The notes: generated by a model not told the origin, from the sequence alone. 60,312 bases of DNA from Clostridia bacterium (GCA_017935675.1 JAGBHE010000042.1:1-60312), one strand, 5' to 3'. Positions 8,043 to 18,585 are shown, numbered from the stretch's first letter. Numbers and translations: made by a program.

Positions 8043-11000
8043 TCATTTATTATACACAATAATCTGCGGTGATACAAGTATCCCGGTTTCTTTTAACAAG
8101 TATTCATAGCACCAACCCTTGCCGTCCTCTGCGTACCAGTGACCCGGTCCAAACCACCTGCTGCCGCTGTAATTATGCAGTGACGCAAAGGTATTCGCCC
8201 TGTTTCCGTACAATATAAGCTCTATTTCATGCTTTCCCTTTTCAATATCAGTAACCTTCAGATTATACGGCGGATAAACAATATTTCCTTTTTCCTGCCC
8301 GTCAATCAGTACCTTTATCATTGCACCTCTGTACTTACCGGTAAAAACCGAGATATCGCCTTTTTTATCCATTTCAAAGGCTGTGCGGTATCTTATATTT
8401 CCGCCAAAAAACGGAAATCCTTGGCGTGTTATATCGCCAAAGAACAGCTTATCAGGTTTCTTTATTATCCTCTTATCCGTACCGCAAACGCTTACGCCAA
8501 ACTCCCCGAGCAGATAGCAGCTTTCCACGCTTATCCTCTTGCTTATCGGCATTTTTACTGTGAGCGTATTTGTCCCCTTTTCAATATTCGGCAAGAGGTA
8601 CTTTTTTATTGACTTATCGACATAATATCCCGAAATGGTCGGAATAACATTTTTTCCGTTAAGCACAAGCTCCTCCGCAGCCTCTGCAGCAAGCATTATA
8701 TTTCCCACCTCAACATCACTTTCAAAGGTAAATTTCAAGGTTACAAAATGGCTTGCATCTTCCTTCTCCCGAACCGCCCACGGCTGAACATCACAGCCGT
8801 CTGCCATCGGGAATCCCAAACGAAGCCGACACTTTTTATCTATCCGCAAAATCTCCTCCGTTGGCTCAAATTCTCCCTCGTCAAGCTTAAATTCCGCCAT
8901 ATCAAGCAGCAGTACATTCGGCTCGTCAACAGAATAATCCGCAGCTGCAAAAAGCGGTATCCTTTCTGATATTTCAGTCTCCTCCGTCTTCTTTTTGGCT
9001 TCCATCTTGCCTTTTTCAAGCTGCATCAGAAGACTGTCAAAGCAATATATGCTCCTTTCTATAACGGTATATCCGTTTTCATAGCTGCGGCACATTTCCG
9101 CTTTCTCTCCGGAAATAGTATCATAAAGTACAGGAATATACTCTCCCGATATTTTAATCCGCAAATCCTCCTTCTCCGTAACATCAATATTCTGCGGACG
9201 CTTTGCATGTGCAACGAACAGCCACAATACACCGTTATCCTCTCTTAAGGTATGTATCAGATTATCTGTCTGTGCACCGCGTATATTTCTTATCTCCACA
9301 AAACGCTCATCTGCAAGTGCATCAAGCAATGATTTTCTGCTAAGCTCTGCCTTTTTTGAGCTGTTATAAAGCTCCCTTACATCATCACATTTCACCGCAT
9401 CAACATACTGCGGACACGCTCCGCAGAATATAAGCTTTCCGCCGCTTGCGTGAAATCGTTTCAGCTTTTCAAGCGTACTTCTTCGCAGCGTTTCACAGTT
9501 TGGTACAACCACTGAAGAATAGTCCATTTCACCCATACTCAAAACACCGTTTTTATATATATTCTCCTCCGCCAAAAGTGCTTCACTGATATAATCAAAA
9601 TCAATCATACCGAACGCCAGCCAATCGGTTATATTTTTAAAGCTTTCCTCTAAATTCCTCACAGCATCCGATGTAACATCGGACGGTCCGAAATGAAGCC
9701 AACAGCTTTCAACAGGATGAATAACACCCACCTTCACAAGCGGCTTTCCTCTTGTAAGTGCAGTATTAAGACGTGCAAAATGATTTTCCACATACGGATA
9801 TTCGGTAAACCACGGCGACTGATAGTTGATAGACGCAGGATAATCACGCTTTGCCGAGCCTTTCATAGACACCCACGAAAGATGCGGCACACGCACCGTC
9901 ACTCCCATTGCAGCCTGCCAGTCACCCTGAAATTTATGTCCCCGAAAATCAAAATCCCAGTTTGTAACCCCATACAGCTCCGAGGTCATCGCCTCTCTGC
10001 CGTACTGGTGTACCACCGACTGAACCTGCTTTGCAGTTCTCAGCTCAACTGCATCACACAGCATATCCATTCCCGGAATACCCATACTGCGGTAGGTACG
10101 CATTGCTTCTCCTACACCCTTTGTCTGCGACACAAGAGTTTCTTCAAGCATAACATGACCTGTAAGAGCTATTCCGTTATTTTCGCACCATTTTGAGCAT
10201 TTATCCATAAATGACCTTGTAAATCTTTCGCAAACATGGTCATGAAAAAAATATCTCGCCTGAGAGGGCTTCCCGTTCGGAAGCTCCCAGAAGATTTCCG
10301 GCAGCAGCAAGGTCAAATCTAAGCCATATTTTTCTGCATAAGTCGTGTCAATATGTGTTGTCCATGGCATTGTAGGCTCGCCTATGTCCGTTGCATACGG
10401 AAGAACATTTTTAAAATAAAATTCCGGCTCATCGGTAAAAATTGCAGGCACAACTTTACCAAATTCCTCGCCCACAGCCTCCTTATATCGCTCATGTGTT
10501 ATTTCAAGAAATTTATCAATCGCTTCATCACAAAGTACATCAACATAGCTTTGATTGTTATACCAACCGCGTTCCTTTGCGGTGGTAACATAAGCATACC
10601 ATTTTCGTCCCTTTGCCGTCTGATTTCGGTCTATCCTCTCATAAGATACCAGCTCGCCTTTTTCATTCAAGCATATATCGTAGCAGGCAAAAAGATACGG
10701 CTTTCCTGTTTCAATGCCCTCATTTTTACTCACTTCCTCCGCTGCACATTCTGTTGACATATAAATGTATTTCTGCCTTAACCGTCTGTCCTTTGTCACC
10801 ATTCCTCCTGCAGAGCCGGACGGCCACCTGTCCTCATCATAAAGCCAGGCAAGCATATCCTTGTCCTTTGCTTTTTGAGTGCAGAATTTTATAAGTTCCA
10901 TAAAGTCATCACTCAAATATTTCGTTGCCATACCCGAGCGTGTATGCATATGAAATCCGCCAAAGCCCATAGCTTTAAGGTAATCTATCTGTTCTGCGAG

Positions 11001-11117
11001 CGTATCCTTATCAAGCTCACAGTTCCATGCCCAAAAGGGCGTGCCGCGGTATTCAGCAGTAGGATTTTTAAATAGCTCATCATTTAATTTTTCCGATTTG
11101 TTTTTCTTATAAAGCAT
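8043..11117 (-). CDS. GH106-like glycosyl hydrolase (probable alpha-L-rhamnosidase)
   Basis: A 1024-residue protein without a signal peptide. The N-terminus, FKNPTAEYRGTPFWAWNC followed by an MGFGGFHMHTRSGM barrel strand and AWLYDEDRWPSGSAGG, matches the large GH106 and related clostridial hydrolases. A TIM barrel (about residues 20-460) precedes a Rossmann/trimerisation-like part (PNCETLRRSTLEKL; GGKLIFCGACP) and C-terminal jelly rolls with ENGYTVIERS and NRANTFASLHNYSGSRWFGPGHWY. GH106 enzymes act on rhamnose of rhamnogalacturonan, which agrees with the GH78 and GH2 neighbours. Family assignment is by resemblance and needs a profile search. The start is unusual: GGGAGG (11146-11151) is separated from the ATG by a hairpin. 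Confidence 0.75.
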   Translation of the reverse strand: MLYKKNKSEKLNDELFKNPTAEYRGTPFWAWNCELDKDTLAEQIDYLKAMGFGGFHMHTRSGMATKYLSDDFMELIKFCTQKAKDKDMLAWLYDEDRWPSGSAGGMVTKDRRLRQKYIYMSTECAAEEVSKNEGIETGKPYLFACYDICLNEKGELVSYERIDRNQTAKGRKWYAYVTTAKERGWYNNQSYVDVLCDEAIDKFLEITHERYKEAVGEEFGKVVPAIFTDEPEFYFKNVLPYATDIGEPTMPWTTHIDTTYAEKYGLDLTLLLPEIFWELPNGKPSQARYFFHDHVCERFTRSFMDKCSKWCENNGIALTGHVMLEETLVSQTKGVGEAMRTYRSMGIPGMDMLCDAVELRTAKQVQSVVHQYGREAMTSELYGVTNWDFDFRGHKFQGDWQAAMGVTVRVPHLSWVSMKGSAKRDYPASINYQSPWFTEYPYVENHFARLNTALTRGKPLVKVGVIHPVESCWLHFGPSDVTSDAVRNLEESFKNITDWLAFGMIDFDYISEALLAEENIYKNGVLSMGEMDYSSVVVPNCETLRRSTLEKLKRFHASGGKLIFCGACPQYVDAVKCDDVRELYNSSKKAELSRKSLLDALADERFVEIRNIRGAQTDNLIHTLREDNGVLWLFVAHAKRPQNIDVTEKEDLRIKISGEYIPVLYDTISGEKAEMCRSYENGYTVIERSIYCFDSLLMQLEKGKMEAKKKTEETEISERIPLFAAADYSVDEPNVLLLDMAEFKLDEGEFEPTEEILRIDKKCRLRLGFPMADGCDVQPWAVREKEDASHFVTLKFTFESDVEVGNIMLAAEAAEELVLNGKNVIPTISGYYVDKSIKKYLLPNIEKGTNTLTVKMPISKRISVESCYLLGEFGVSVCGTDKRIIKKPDKLFFGDITRQGFPFFGGNIRYRTAFEMDKKGDISVFTGKYRGAMIKVLIDGQEKGNIVYPPYNLKVTDIEKGKHEIELILYGNRANTFASLHNYSGSRWFGPGHWYAEDGKGWCYEYLLKETGILVSPQIIVYNK

Positions 11118-11151
11118 ATCATTTTCGGTGATAAAGCTATCACCGCCTCCC
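11118..11151 (-). promoter_or_regulatory. Hairpin between Shine-Dalgarno and start codon of the GH106-like gene
   Basis: GGGAGG (11146-11151) is followed by a perfect 8-bp stem, CGGTGATA/TATCACCG with a 4-nt loop (11126-11145), then AAAATGAT and the ATG. Linear spacing is about 28 nt, but folding brings the two close together. No in-frame ATG, GTG or TTG occurs between them. Confidence 0.55.
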
Positions 11152-11165
11152 TTTTAATTGCGTAT

Positions 11166-11209
11166 AGCAAAAGTACCGCCAAGACATAGTCTGTAACGGT
11201 ACTTTTAAT
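11166..11209 (-). terminator. Internal terminator between secreted and cytoplasmic enzyme genes
   Basis: A 10-bp perfect stem, AAAAGTACCG (11169-11178) with CGGTACTTTT (11197-11206), has T tracts on either side and could work in both directions. It lies 13 bp after the stop of the 1359-residue gene and before the GH106-like gene, so it may attenuate the distal three genes. Confidence 0.72.
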
Positions 11210-11221
11210 TTTACGGCAGAA

Positions 11222-14200
11222 TTACTTTATATACACCATAACAGGTGAATATGGCTTAAGCTCTACAGTATCACCTACCTCCTCAAGAGTGATGAGGTCT
11301 ACCATATTTTCCGCTTTAACTCTGTCAATTTCGATAACAGCCGTTCTGCCGCTGTTCCAGTCATAGTTACAGATATTCAGCACATATCCTCCGTCGTATT
11401 CCGCCCACATGCATTCTGTATCATGCAAAACCTCTCCTGTTTGGCTGTCCTTAAGTACCACTTTAATTTTGTTTTCCGCAGTAAATATTCCTGAAAGGAA
11501 AGCCTCTGTATCAGCCTCCGCAGCACTCACATACAAACCCTTTTGGCTGTTTGCAGGCAGTATCTGTGCATTCTTTTTAATTTCACTGACCAGCTCCTTG
11601 GCAAACGGCTGATTGTTTTGATTATACGTCAGGCAATTTTCGCCAATCATTACAACCTTACCACCGTTTCTTGCAAAGTCAAGAACTGCATTAAAGACCT
11701 TGTCTGTTACATGAATTGCCTCAGGAACGATTAGCATATCATATTCCCCAAGCTTTTCAATCTGATTTTCTATCAGGAAAAACGGCTTAACTCCGTTATA
11801 CATACATGCACGATACGCATTGTAAAGCGAGTTCATGTAAAATGTTTCATAGCTCCTTGATGGGTGTGAATAAAGCAGTGCAACATCAGCTTTTCTATCC
11901 TTTATAGCTGCAATTTCACGTCCGAGACGGTTTGCATCAAGTGCAACCTGAGCAGAAAGCTTCATGCAGTCTGCACGATATTGAACGGTTGTGTTGTTAA
12001 ACGCACCGCTCTCAACCGAATCGCTTCTTCCCCACAGCCACGCTGTGTCAGCACCCAATCCGTGTATAATACCCTGCCACAGACTTGAATAGTACCACTG
12101 CGGCAGCTCCTCGGCAAAGTCCATATCACGACTGTCGAATATAATATGGTCTTCCATATTCATAACCGGAGTTTGTGCCACATCAGACTGATAATCATAC
12201 CACATCATCTTTGCTTCCATAGTGCAGCTTGTGTTTCCAAGATATGCCCATGCGTCATTTCCGGCTATGTCGCTCGACTTATGCAAGTTATCAAAGTTCA
12301 TACCTCTTGATATGCCCGGTGTTCCGTAGGAATTGTTTTCCGTTGAGCACAAGTCAATCATAAACTTATTTGTAACAAGAATTTCCGGATTTATCTCCTT
12401 AACAATCTTATACAGCTTTTCAAAATAGCCTTCCATGAGAGACTCATTAAATACTCTGTAATCATAATAAAGTAAATCGTCCGAAATAGCCGTCGGCATC
12501 TTCACTTCTTCAAAGGCAGCGTAGCTGCTGCCGTAATAGCTGTTAAGATTATCAATAGTACCATACTTTTCAAACAGATATTTCTGCCAGCTCGGAACAT
12601 AAAATTCATATGAGCTTGCTGAAACCGCCGGTTCATTAGCCAGCATCAGTATAACTCTGCCGCTGTAGTCTTCAACTACCGGCAAAAGCTGCTCTAAAAA
12701 TACACGTATTGAATCAATTATATAATCATTTTCAACGCCGTAATTCAAAAAACCGCTCGCCGCCTGATATGAAGGATGCTTTCTTATAATACTTGGTGTT
12801 GAATGTAGTGTAAGTGTCAGATAAAAAGCTGTATTATTATATTCATTCCTTTGAATATTTTTCTTTAATTCTTCAATTACACTTCTGTTTATTCCAAATT
12901 CCGTTCCTTCAAGCGGTTCATAGTACGATTCAAAACCACCGTTACTCAGCATATTTACTTTACTGTCACCCTCGTGCAGATATACGTCATCAACATATGC
13001 ACCTTCAAGGCTTTCCGAAAATTTTAGCATGAATATCGGATAATTGGGATTGTCATTCGTTGTAAACTTATAGTCAAAAGATGTCCATTCGTCAAATGTT
13101 CCCTCAGCTTTTCTGAATGCCTCTATTGCCAGCTGCAAGCCGGAAATATTTTTTCCCTTTACCTTGTATCCGTAATGATAGGTTGTATTTGGCTTTATTT
13201 TGATATATTGCCATAAATACGAGGCATTACCGTCCGTTTGCGAAGATGACCTGTTTACGATTTTCAGTGCATTACTTCCGTCTATGCCTTCACCGGCTTC
13301 AACTGTAATATCAGCATCAGCATATCCGTTTCCCGCAGGATTAATACTCCAGTCGTCAGGCCAGCCCGGATCTCCTATAACATCGGAAAATGCCGGTCCT
13401 TCCGAGGTAAAGTTCATTCCGAAGTCCTTCCATTCAGAACGCTCATCTCTATTTTCCCAGCCCTTGTTAAATCCCATAAAGCTCACAGGACGTTCTTCTA
13501 AAACTCCGTCTGTTTCCGTCATTGCATAAAAGCTTTTTCCCTTATTGATAAACTTGTCAGTGATATATTTTGTGGTTATCTTTTCCTTTTTTGCACCGCT
13601 TAAATAGCCGTGCAGGTTATCCTTACATTCCTCCATGATGTCGCCTACAGCGTTAAGGTTATATGCAATTATCTCTAAATCTCCATCCCTAAACTTAGAC
13701 TGCATCACCTCTATTGACCTTTGGGCATGAGCAAGATATGCCTTCTCATAATCGGTAGAAATACCCTTTTCAGTGCATTTTTCAATAAGAGTTCTTATTT
13801 GTGCAATATCCGCATTGAAGCCGTCAACATATTCATTAAAGGTGGCCTCATCAGGATTAACCATGGTTTCAAGGGTTATCTCTTTTTCGTCAACAATAGC
13901 ATGTATACCAACAAATCCTACTTCCTCAGGCGTCTTTGCAAACTTGACCTGTCCGACGCCGTTTTTATTTACAGTTACGGTTTTCTTTACGCCCATATCA
14001 GGAATTTCAACGCTGAAGCTTCGTGAATCCCCCCAGTTGAGAATATCAATCTCGTAAATCTCTGTTTTTCCGGCTGTTGCAGAGGTGTTTCCGCTGATAA
14101 TTTCATAACTGGTCTGTCCTTCCGGCATAAACTCTAAAACCGGTGATTCGCCTGCACCCTTATAAGCCGACATACCCGGAGCAATTTCAAGAGTGTATCT

Positions 14201-15301
14201 TCCCTCACCGTCATTGTCATTCACAATACAGTTAAAGGAAAACGGCGACGGCTGGTTTGGGATATAGCTTCCCCATGGCACTCCAATCTCATAAACTGTT
14301 GTATTTTCGACGCGTGCAGTTTTGATATCTATATCCATATGAGTTGAGAATAAGCCTCCGTCTGACTTATGCATTATACCCACTTCTGTTCCGAACACTG
14401 CCGGCTTGCTGCTCAGCATAACCTGTATACTGTCGCTCCGCCAGTAATAATCGGCACCGTCAAAATGAATATCATCCTCCACCTCTATCAGAAAATAGAA
14501 CTTTTCACTGTCATATGCATAGCGAATTTGTGCATCAGCACTTACAGCATCCTTTGTTATATAGTTAAGTCCGGACATATGTATCGGCTCAATGCCTGCC
14601 CAGTCCGATGCATCTGCATCTACAGAAAGTCCGTCTTTAAACATAACAGGAATGTTCTTTGCACGTGACAAAAAACCGTTCATTGCTGTCAGGTCATCTT
14701 CGTAATAATAGTACCCCGATATATCTGCTTCAGCAGATTTTCCCTTCGCCTTATCCGCTTCAAAGGACGGATTTTTTATAAGATTTTCACCTGTCGGATT
14801 TCCGTTTTCGTCCAAAAGATACATAAATACATCGTCTATCCATATATCATCACACTTGTCGAAAATCATAAATCCCAGCCAGTCGCTCATAGGTGCTGTG
14901 CAGTCATATACAAACTCAAACCTCTGCCAATCCCTTGTTTTTGTGAAAGGAACAATAGAAGGCATGCTTGACTTGAAAAACATTGTTGCACGGCCTGCAT
15001 TATTTGTTTTTGCATAACAGCCGAATTTATATTTCCCTGCAGTCGGCAGACTAACCTCAGAATGGATTCTGAAATAATTTGCATCGCCGTTTGCAGGAGT
15101 TCTGTTAGTTATGTGCAGACTGTTGGTTCCGCTGTTTGCAGCATCGTCAACCAGCATTACGGTAACATCGCTGTTTTTCTTATAGAAAAACCATCCCGTT
15201 ACCTCGCTTCCTGCCGAATCCCTGTCGGCAAGCACAGCTGCAGGCTGCAGCAGCATTGCAATTATTATTAAAAATGTCAGTAATGAATTTCTTATCCTCA
15301 T
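11222..15301 (-). CDS. Giant secreted multidomain GH42-like glycosidase with CBM9
   Basis: About 1359 residues, exported by a signal peptide (MRIRNSLLTFLIIIAMLLQP, cleaved near residue 26). In order: a CBM4/9-like jelly roll (about 30-185); a CBM9-type domain (about 205-395, with YAYDSEKFYFLIEVEDD); a beta linker and helical segment (400-580); a GH42-like TIM barrel with a CBM inserted near its start (590-1130); and a beta-galactosidase-type Rossmann/trimerisation domain (DVALLYSHPSR; MLIVPEAIHVT; GGKVVMIGEN). Candidate catalytic residues are E890 in LANEPAVSA and E1050 in NMEDHII. The ATG at 15301 overlaps the stop of the upstream paralogue; an in-frame TTG precedes it. Substrate is unknown; a beta-galactan or rhamnogalacturonan role is inferred from neighbours. 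Confidence 0.82.
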   Translation of the reverse strand: MRIRNSLLTFLIIIAMLLQPAAVLADRDSAGSEVTGWFFYKKNSDVTVMLVDDAANSGTNSLHITNRTPANGDANYFRIHSEVSLPTAGKYKFGCYAKTNNAGRATMFFKSSMPSIVPFTKTRDWQRFEFVYDCTAPMSDWLGFMIFDKCDDIWIDDVFMYLLDENGNPTGENLIKNPSFEADKAKGKSAEADISGYYYYEDDLTAMNGFLSRAKNIPVMFKDGLSVDADASDWAGIEPIHMSGLNYITKDAVSADAQIRYAYDSEKFYFLIEVEDDIHFDGADYYWRSDSIQVMLSSKPAVFGTEVGIMHKSDGGLFSTHMDIDIKTARVENTTVYEIGVPWGSYIPNQPSPFSFNCIVNDNDGEGRYTLEIAPGMSAYKGAGESPVLEFMPEGQTSYEIISGNTSATAGKTEIYEIDILNWGDSRSFSVEIPDMGVKKTVTVNKNGVGQVKFAKTPEEVGFVGIHAIVDEKEITLETMVNPDEATFNEYVDGFNADIAQIRTLIEKCTEKGISTDYEKAYLAHAQRSIEVMQSKFRDGDLEIIAYNLNAVGDIMEECKDNLHGYLSGAKKEKITTKYITDKFINKGKSFYAMTETDGVLEERPVSFMGFNKGWENRDERSEWKDFGMNFTSEGPAFSDVIGDPGWPDDWSINPAGNGYADADITVEAGEGIDGSNALKIVNRSSSQTDGNASYLWQYIKIKPNTTYHYGYKVKGKNISGLQLAIEAFRKAEGTFDEWTSFDYKFTTNDNPNYPIFMLKFSESLEGAYVDDVYLHEGDSKVNMLSNGGFESYYEPLEGTEFGINRSVIEELKKNIQRNEYNNTAFYLTLTLHSTPSIIRKHPSYQAASGFLNYGVENDYIIDSIRVFLEQLLPVVEDYSGRVILMLANEPAVSASSYEFYVPSWQKYLFEKYGTIDNLNSYYGSSYAAFEEVKMPTAISDDLLYYDYRVFNESLMEGYFEKLYKIVKEINPEILVTNKFMIDLCSTENNSYGTPGISRGMNFDNLHKSSDIAGNDAWAYLGNTSCTMEAKMMWYDYQSDVAQTPVMNMEDHIIFDSRDMDFAEELPQWYYSSLWQGIIHGLGADTAWLWGRSDSVESGAFNNTTVQYRADCMKLSAQVALDANRLGREIAAIKDRKADVALLYSHPSRSYETFYMNSLYNAYRACMYNGVKPFFLIENQIEKLGEYDMLIVPEAIHVTDKVFNAVLDFARNGGKVVMIGENCLTYNQNNQPFAKELVSEIKKNAQILPANSQKGLYVSAAEADTEAFLSGIFTAENKIKVVLKDSQTGEVLHDTECMWAEYDGGYVLNICNYDWNSGRTAVIEIDRVKAENMVDLITLEEVGDTVELKPYSPVMVYIK

Positions 15302-18300
15302 CAATAACTGCTCCTTTCATATACTTTACTGCCAAGCAGCGGTATTCCCGAGTCCTCGTCCCAAAGGAACGCCTTTGCATAACCGCCCTCATCAAGCAGT
15401 CCTGCGTCTATGGAAGCGGAAACCAATCTGTCAGTAGATTTCCCCTGCTCATACATAACGCCAATCAGCTTATTTTCGCTTGAATATACAGCGACATATG
15501 TTCTTGTATTCTTGGCAGGATATGCGTCATTTCTGTAAGCCGCCAAAGCTGTAAGCTCACCGTCCGCCTCACTGAACGTAAATTCCGCTTCAGGCAGGTC
15601 CACCTCAAGCATTACAGGCTTTAATGCCTCCAGTGTAACGGTGCTTCCGCTATACTGCGTATTTGAAATCAAATCTCTGCAAGTTCCAACATCAGTACCG
15701 TTATAGCTAAGCTTAACGGTTTTTGAACCTTCTGTTTCATAGTTGCACAAATTTATAATCAGTCTTCCGTCCACCACTGCCGATGATATTTCTACATTCT
15801 CTGCCTTAGCTGAATTTTCGGTAACATCAACCTCGCAAAGACCATAATCCTCGCACAAATCGTCAATCGTATCTGCAATATCCGCATCACCGCATACAAC
15901 AGCACGATTTTTTAACGCGGAAAGTGTAGCCGAATCCTGTGCCTGATTATTTTCATCATATCCCAGGCAGCCGCTGCCGAGCATTACAACCGTTTTTCCG
16001 CTTTTTGCCGCAGAAAGAATTTTCTTAAGCGTCTCTGCAGGAACATTGGTTGCATAAGGTACAATCAGCATGTCACACTTATCAAGGTTTGATAAATCCT
16101 GCTCGGTAACAAACACCGGCTTTAGTCCTCTGCAAACAAGAGCTTTATAAGCCTCTGCCATCTTCACCTCGTGGTTGCGGTAATAAACAGGGCTTGTGTA
16201 TGAGTACAAAACAGCAACATCCGGCTTTTTATTTGCAATCGCTGCAACTTCTGCAGCAAGCCTGTTTGCATCATAGCCTACTTTGGCATTTTCTATCATG
16301 CAGTCAAGACGATACTGCATAGTAGTGTTACGGAATGCTCCGTCTGCCTGCTGGTCGCTTATACCCCACAGCCAGGTGAGGTTTCCTCCCAATCCGTGCA
16401 GCATGCCCTGCCACAGATTAGTCCGCACCCATCCGGCATAATCCTTGCTGTAATCAATATCTGCCTTGTCCGATATAACATGGTTCTCCAGATTAAAGAC
16501 CGGTCTCTCCAGAATTGATGTCTGCAAATCATACCACATATTTTTGCTTTCAATAGTATTCTTTCCTCCAAGGTATGCCGCGGCATCGTTTCCGTTTATG
16601 TCAAACGCTGCTGCCATATCCTCGTAATTTGTTCCCGTATTAAAGAAATCTGTTCTGGCAAAGCCGGCAGTATACATCATAATCTTTGTCATAACCCAAA
16701 GCTCAGGAGCATATTCTTCTACCATTTTTGACAGCTCTGCATTATATTCCGTCATAACCGATGCATTGAACTCTCTCCAGTCATTGTAATGCGGAGTATC
16801 AGCAATAGTATCGGTCATGGGAACATCGGCAAAATCAGTATATTCTATGCCATATATACTGCTTAATTCTGCCTCGGTTTGATATTTATTTTCAAGCCAT
16901 TCAGCCCAGTCCGCTTTGTAATATTCCTTATCCGCCGTTGTAAAGGTTGGCTCATTGGTAAGCTGAATTGCTACCAGATTTTCACAATCCTTAATAATCG
17001 GCAAAACCGTTTTAAAATACAGTCTTGTAAGCTCCATAACTCTTGGGTGCGTTATGTTGTACGGCAGATGCGAGCTGTAGCTCTTTCCGTCCTCAATAGC
17101 CTCCGGGTAATTGCTCAGTTTTTTGTATAGCTCATACAAGCTTGGATTTAAAATAACCGCAATACCCTTTTCGTTATAGCTATCAAGCTTCTCCTTAAAA
17201 GCCTGAACAGTGCTCGTACAGATACCCACCTCTGAATTTTCACAAGCGGCAAATGTATCCTCAAAATCACCGTTTTTAAGCAGATTTACACTGCTTCCGT
17301 CTTCCCATACCTCTATGTCATCAAAATACGCCTCACCGGTTTCTCCAATCAGCTGAAGCATTATAACTACCTCGCCGGATTCACTCGCTGACGTGGTATA
17401 TGTAGTATAAAATTCCTTCCAATGCGTGCTTGTACCACTTATATCCTGATACCATTTACCCCAGTCGAACTTTACTCTTACATTCATATCAGTGCCCATA
17501 TATCTGCCGCTGAAATGATATTTTGTATTCGGCTTAACATTAATTATCTGCCACAGATAGCTCTTTTTATCTTCCGATGATGTGCTTCTGTTAACAAGCT
17601 TTAATGAGGAGGTACCGCCATATGCTGCGTCCTTACTTATCGTAATATCAGCATCAGCATATCCGTTTGTTCCCGGATTATACCCCCAGCCTAAAACCGA
17701 GCCTACTGTTCCTACGACATCATCAAACTCCAGGCTTTCTGTTACTACGTTCTGACCAAAGCTTATGAAATTATCCGATTCATCTCTTCTTTCCCAGCCC
17801 ATGTTATATCCATTTAAGAATACAGGCTGAGTTTTTTCCCCTCCGCCTTCAATTACTGTTCCGAAAAAGCTCTTCCCCGAATAACTAATATCACCGGGCA
17901 GAACAGTGGGAACTGTCAGCGGAGCTTTTTCTTCTTTAAGGTATGCGTTAAGATTATCGGTTATAATATCACAATACTCGTACGCATATTTCAAATTATT
18001 TTCTATAATAGCGGAATCGGTAGCAAGACCAAGCTCGTTTCGCATAACCTCTGCCGACCGCATGATAAGATTGTAGTACATATTTTCATATGGTGTTTCA
18101 ATTCCGGCCTGTGCACAGTCAGAAAGCAGCACTTTGCATTTTTTTAGTTCCTTTTCAAGCTCATCCAGCACACTGTCAGTTCCACTGTTTATGATGAGTT
18201 TTGCGGTTACAGTGCCTGTTTTTTCGCCTGCAATGCTTACATCAAGACTTGTATAGTCCTGATATGAAAACTCAAGCAAAAAGCCGTGCTTTGTGTTGGT

Positions 18301-18585
18301 AGAGACCTGATCCACACTGATTAAGCTGCCGGTTTCGCTGTCGGTCACCATCATACTCACGCCGCTTCCCCATGCCTCGGCAGTAGTACCGTTGATTGTT
18401 ACAGATTCCTCTGTGCAGGTGACACTGCTTATTTCTATACTGTCATTTTCCGATACCGATGCTATCATAACCTCAGGAGCCTCCTCTGCCGCATATGCGG
18501 CAGGGAGAAAGCTCAAATGAGATATTATCAGAAAAATCGAAATTAAAAGCTTGTTCGTTTTGCTGAATAACATTTTAGAATTCAC
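15301..18585 (-). CDS. Secreted GH42-like glycosidase, paralogue of the adjacent giant enzyme
   Basis: A 1094-residue exported protein with a signal peptide to about residue 32. An Ig-like N-terminal domain (40-130) and a helical segment (140-220) lead to the GH42-like barrel. The barrel is interrupted after its first strand (GYNMGWERRDE) by a carbohydrate-binding jelly roll (about 280-440, YADADITISKD to YFDDIEVWEDG). Candidate acid/base is E545 in QLTNEPTF and nucleophile E700 in NLENHV. A Rossmann-like domain follows (DVAVLYSYTSP; MLIVPYATNVP; GKTVVMLGSG). The last 90 residues are a KAFLWDEDSGIPLLG module shared with the upstream gene. It probably starts at GTG (18585) with AAAGGA 5 nt before, overlapping the preceding gene. 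Confidence 0.8.
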   Translation of the reverse strand: MNSKMLFSKTNKLLISIFLIISHLSFLPAAYAAEEAPEVMIASVSENDSIEISSVTCTEESVTINGTTAEAWGSGVSMMVTDSETGSLISVDQVSTNTKHGFLLEFSYQDYTSLDVSIAGEKTGTVTAKLIINSGTDSVLDELEKELKKCKVLLSDCAQAGIETPYENMYYNLIMRSAEVMRNELGLATDSAIIENNLKYAYEYCDIITDNLNAYLKEEKAPLTVPTVLPGDISYSGKSFFGTVIEGGGEKTQPVFLNGYNMGWERRDESDNFISFGQNVVTESLEFDDVVGTVGSVLGWGYNPGTNGYADADITISKDAAYGGTSSLKLVNRSTSSEDKKSYLWQIINVKPNTKYHFSGRYMGTDMNVRVKFDWGKWYQDISGTSTHWKEFYTTYTTSASESGEVVIMLQLIGETGEAYFDDIEVWEDGSSVNLLKNGDFEDTFAACENSEVGICTSTVQAFKEKLDSYNEKGIAVILNPSLYELYKKLSNYPEAIEDGKSYSSHLPYNITHPRVMELTRLYFKTVLPIIKDCENLVAIQLTNEPTFTTADKEYYKADWAEWLENKYQTEAELSSIYGIEYTDFADVPMTDTIADTPHYNDWREFNASVMTEYNAELSKMVEEYAPELWVMTKIMMYTAGFARTDFFNTGTNYEDMAAAFDINGNDAAAYLGGKNTIESKNMWYDLQTSILERPVFNLENHVISDKADIDYSKDYAGWVRTNLWQGMLHGLGGNLTWLWGISDQQADGAFRNTTMQYRLDCMIENAKVGYDANRLAAEVAAIANKKPDVAVLYSYTSPVYYRNHEVKMAEAYKALVCRGLKPVFVTEQDLSNLDKCDMLIVPYATNVPAETLKKILSAAKSGKTVVMLGSGCLGYDENNQAQDSATLSALKNRAVVCGDADIADTIDDLCEDYGLCEVDVTENSAKAENVEISSAVVDGRLIINLCNYETEGSKTVKLSYNGTDVGTCRDLISNTQYSGSTVTLEALKPVMLEVDLPEAEFTFSEADGELTALAAYRNDAYPAKNTRTYVAVYSSENKLIGVMYEQGKSTDRLVSASIDAGLLDEGGYAKAFLWDEDSGIPLLGSKVYERSSY

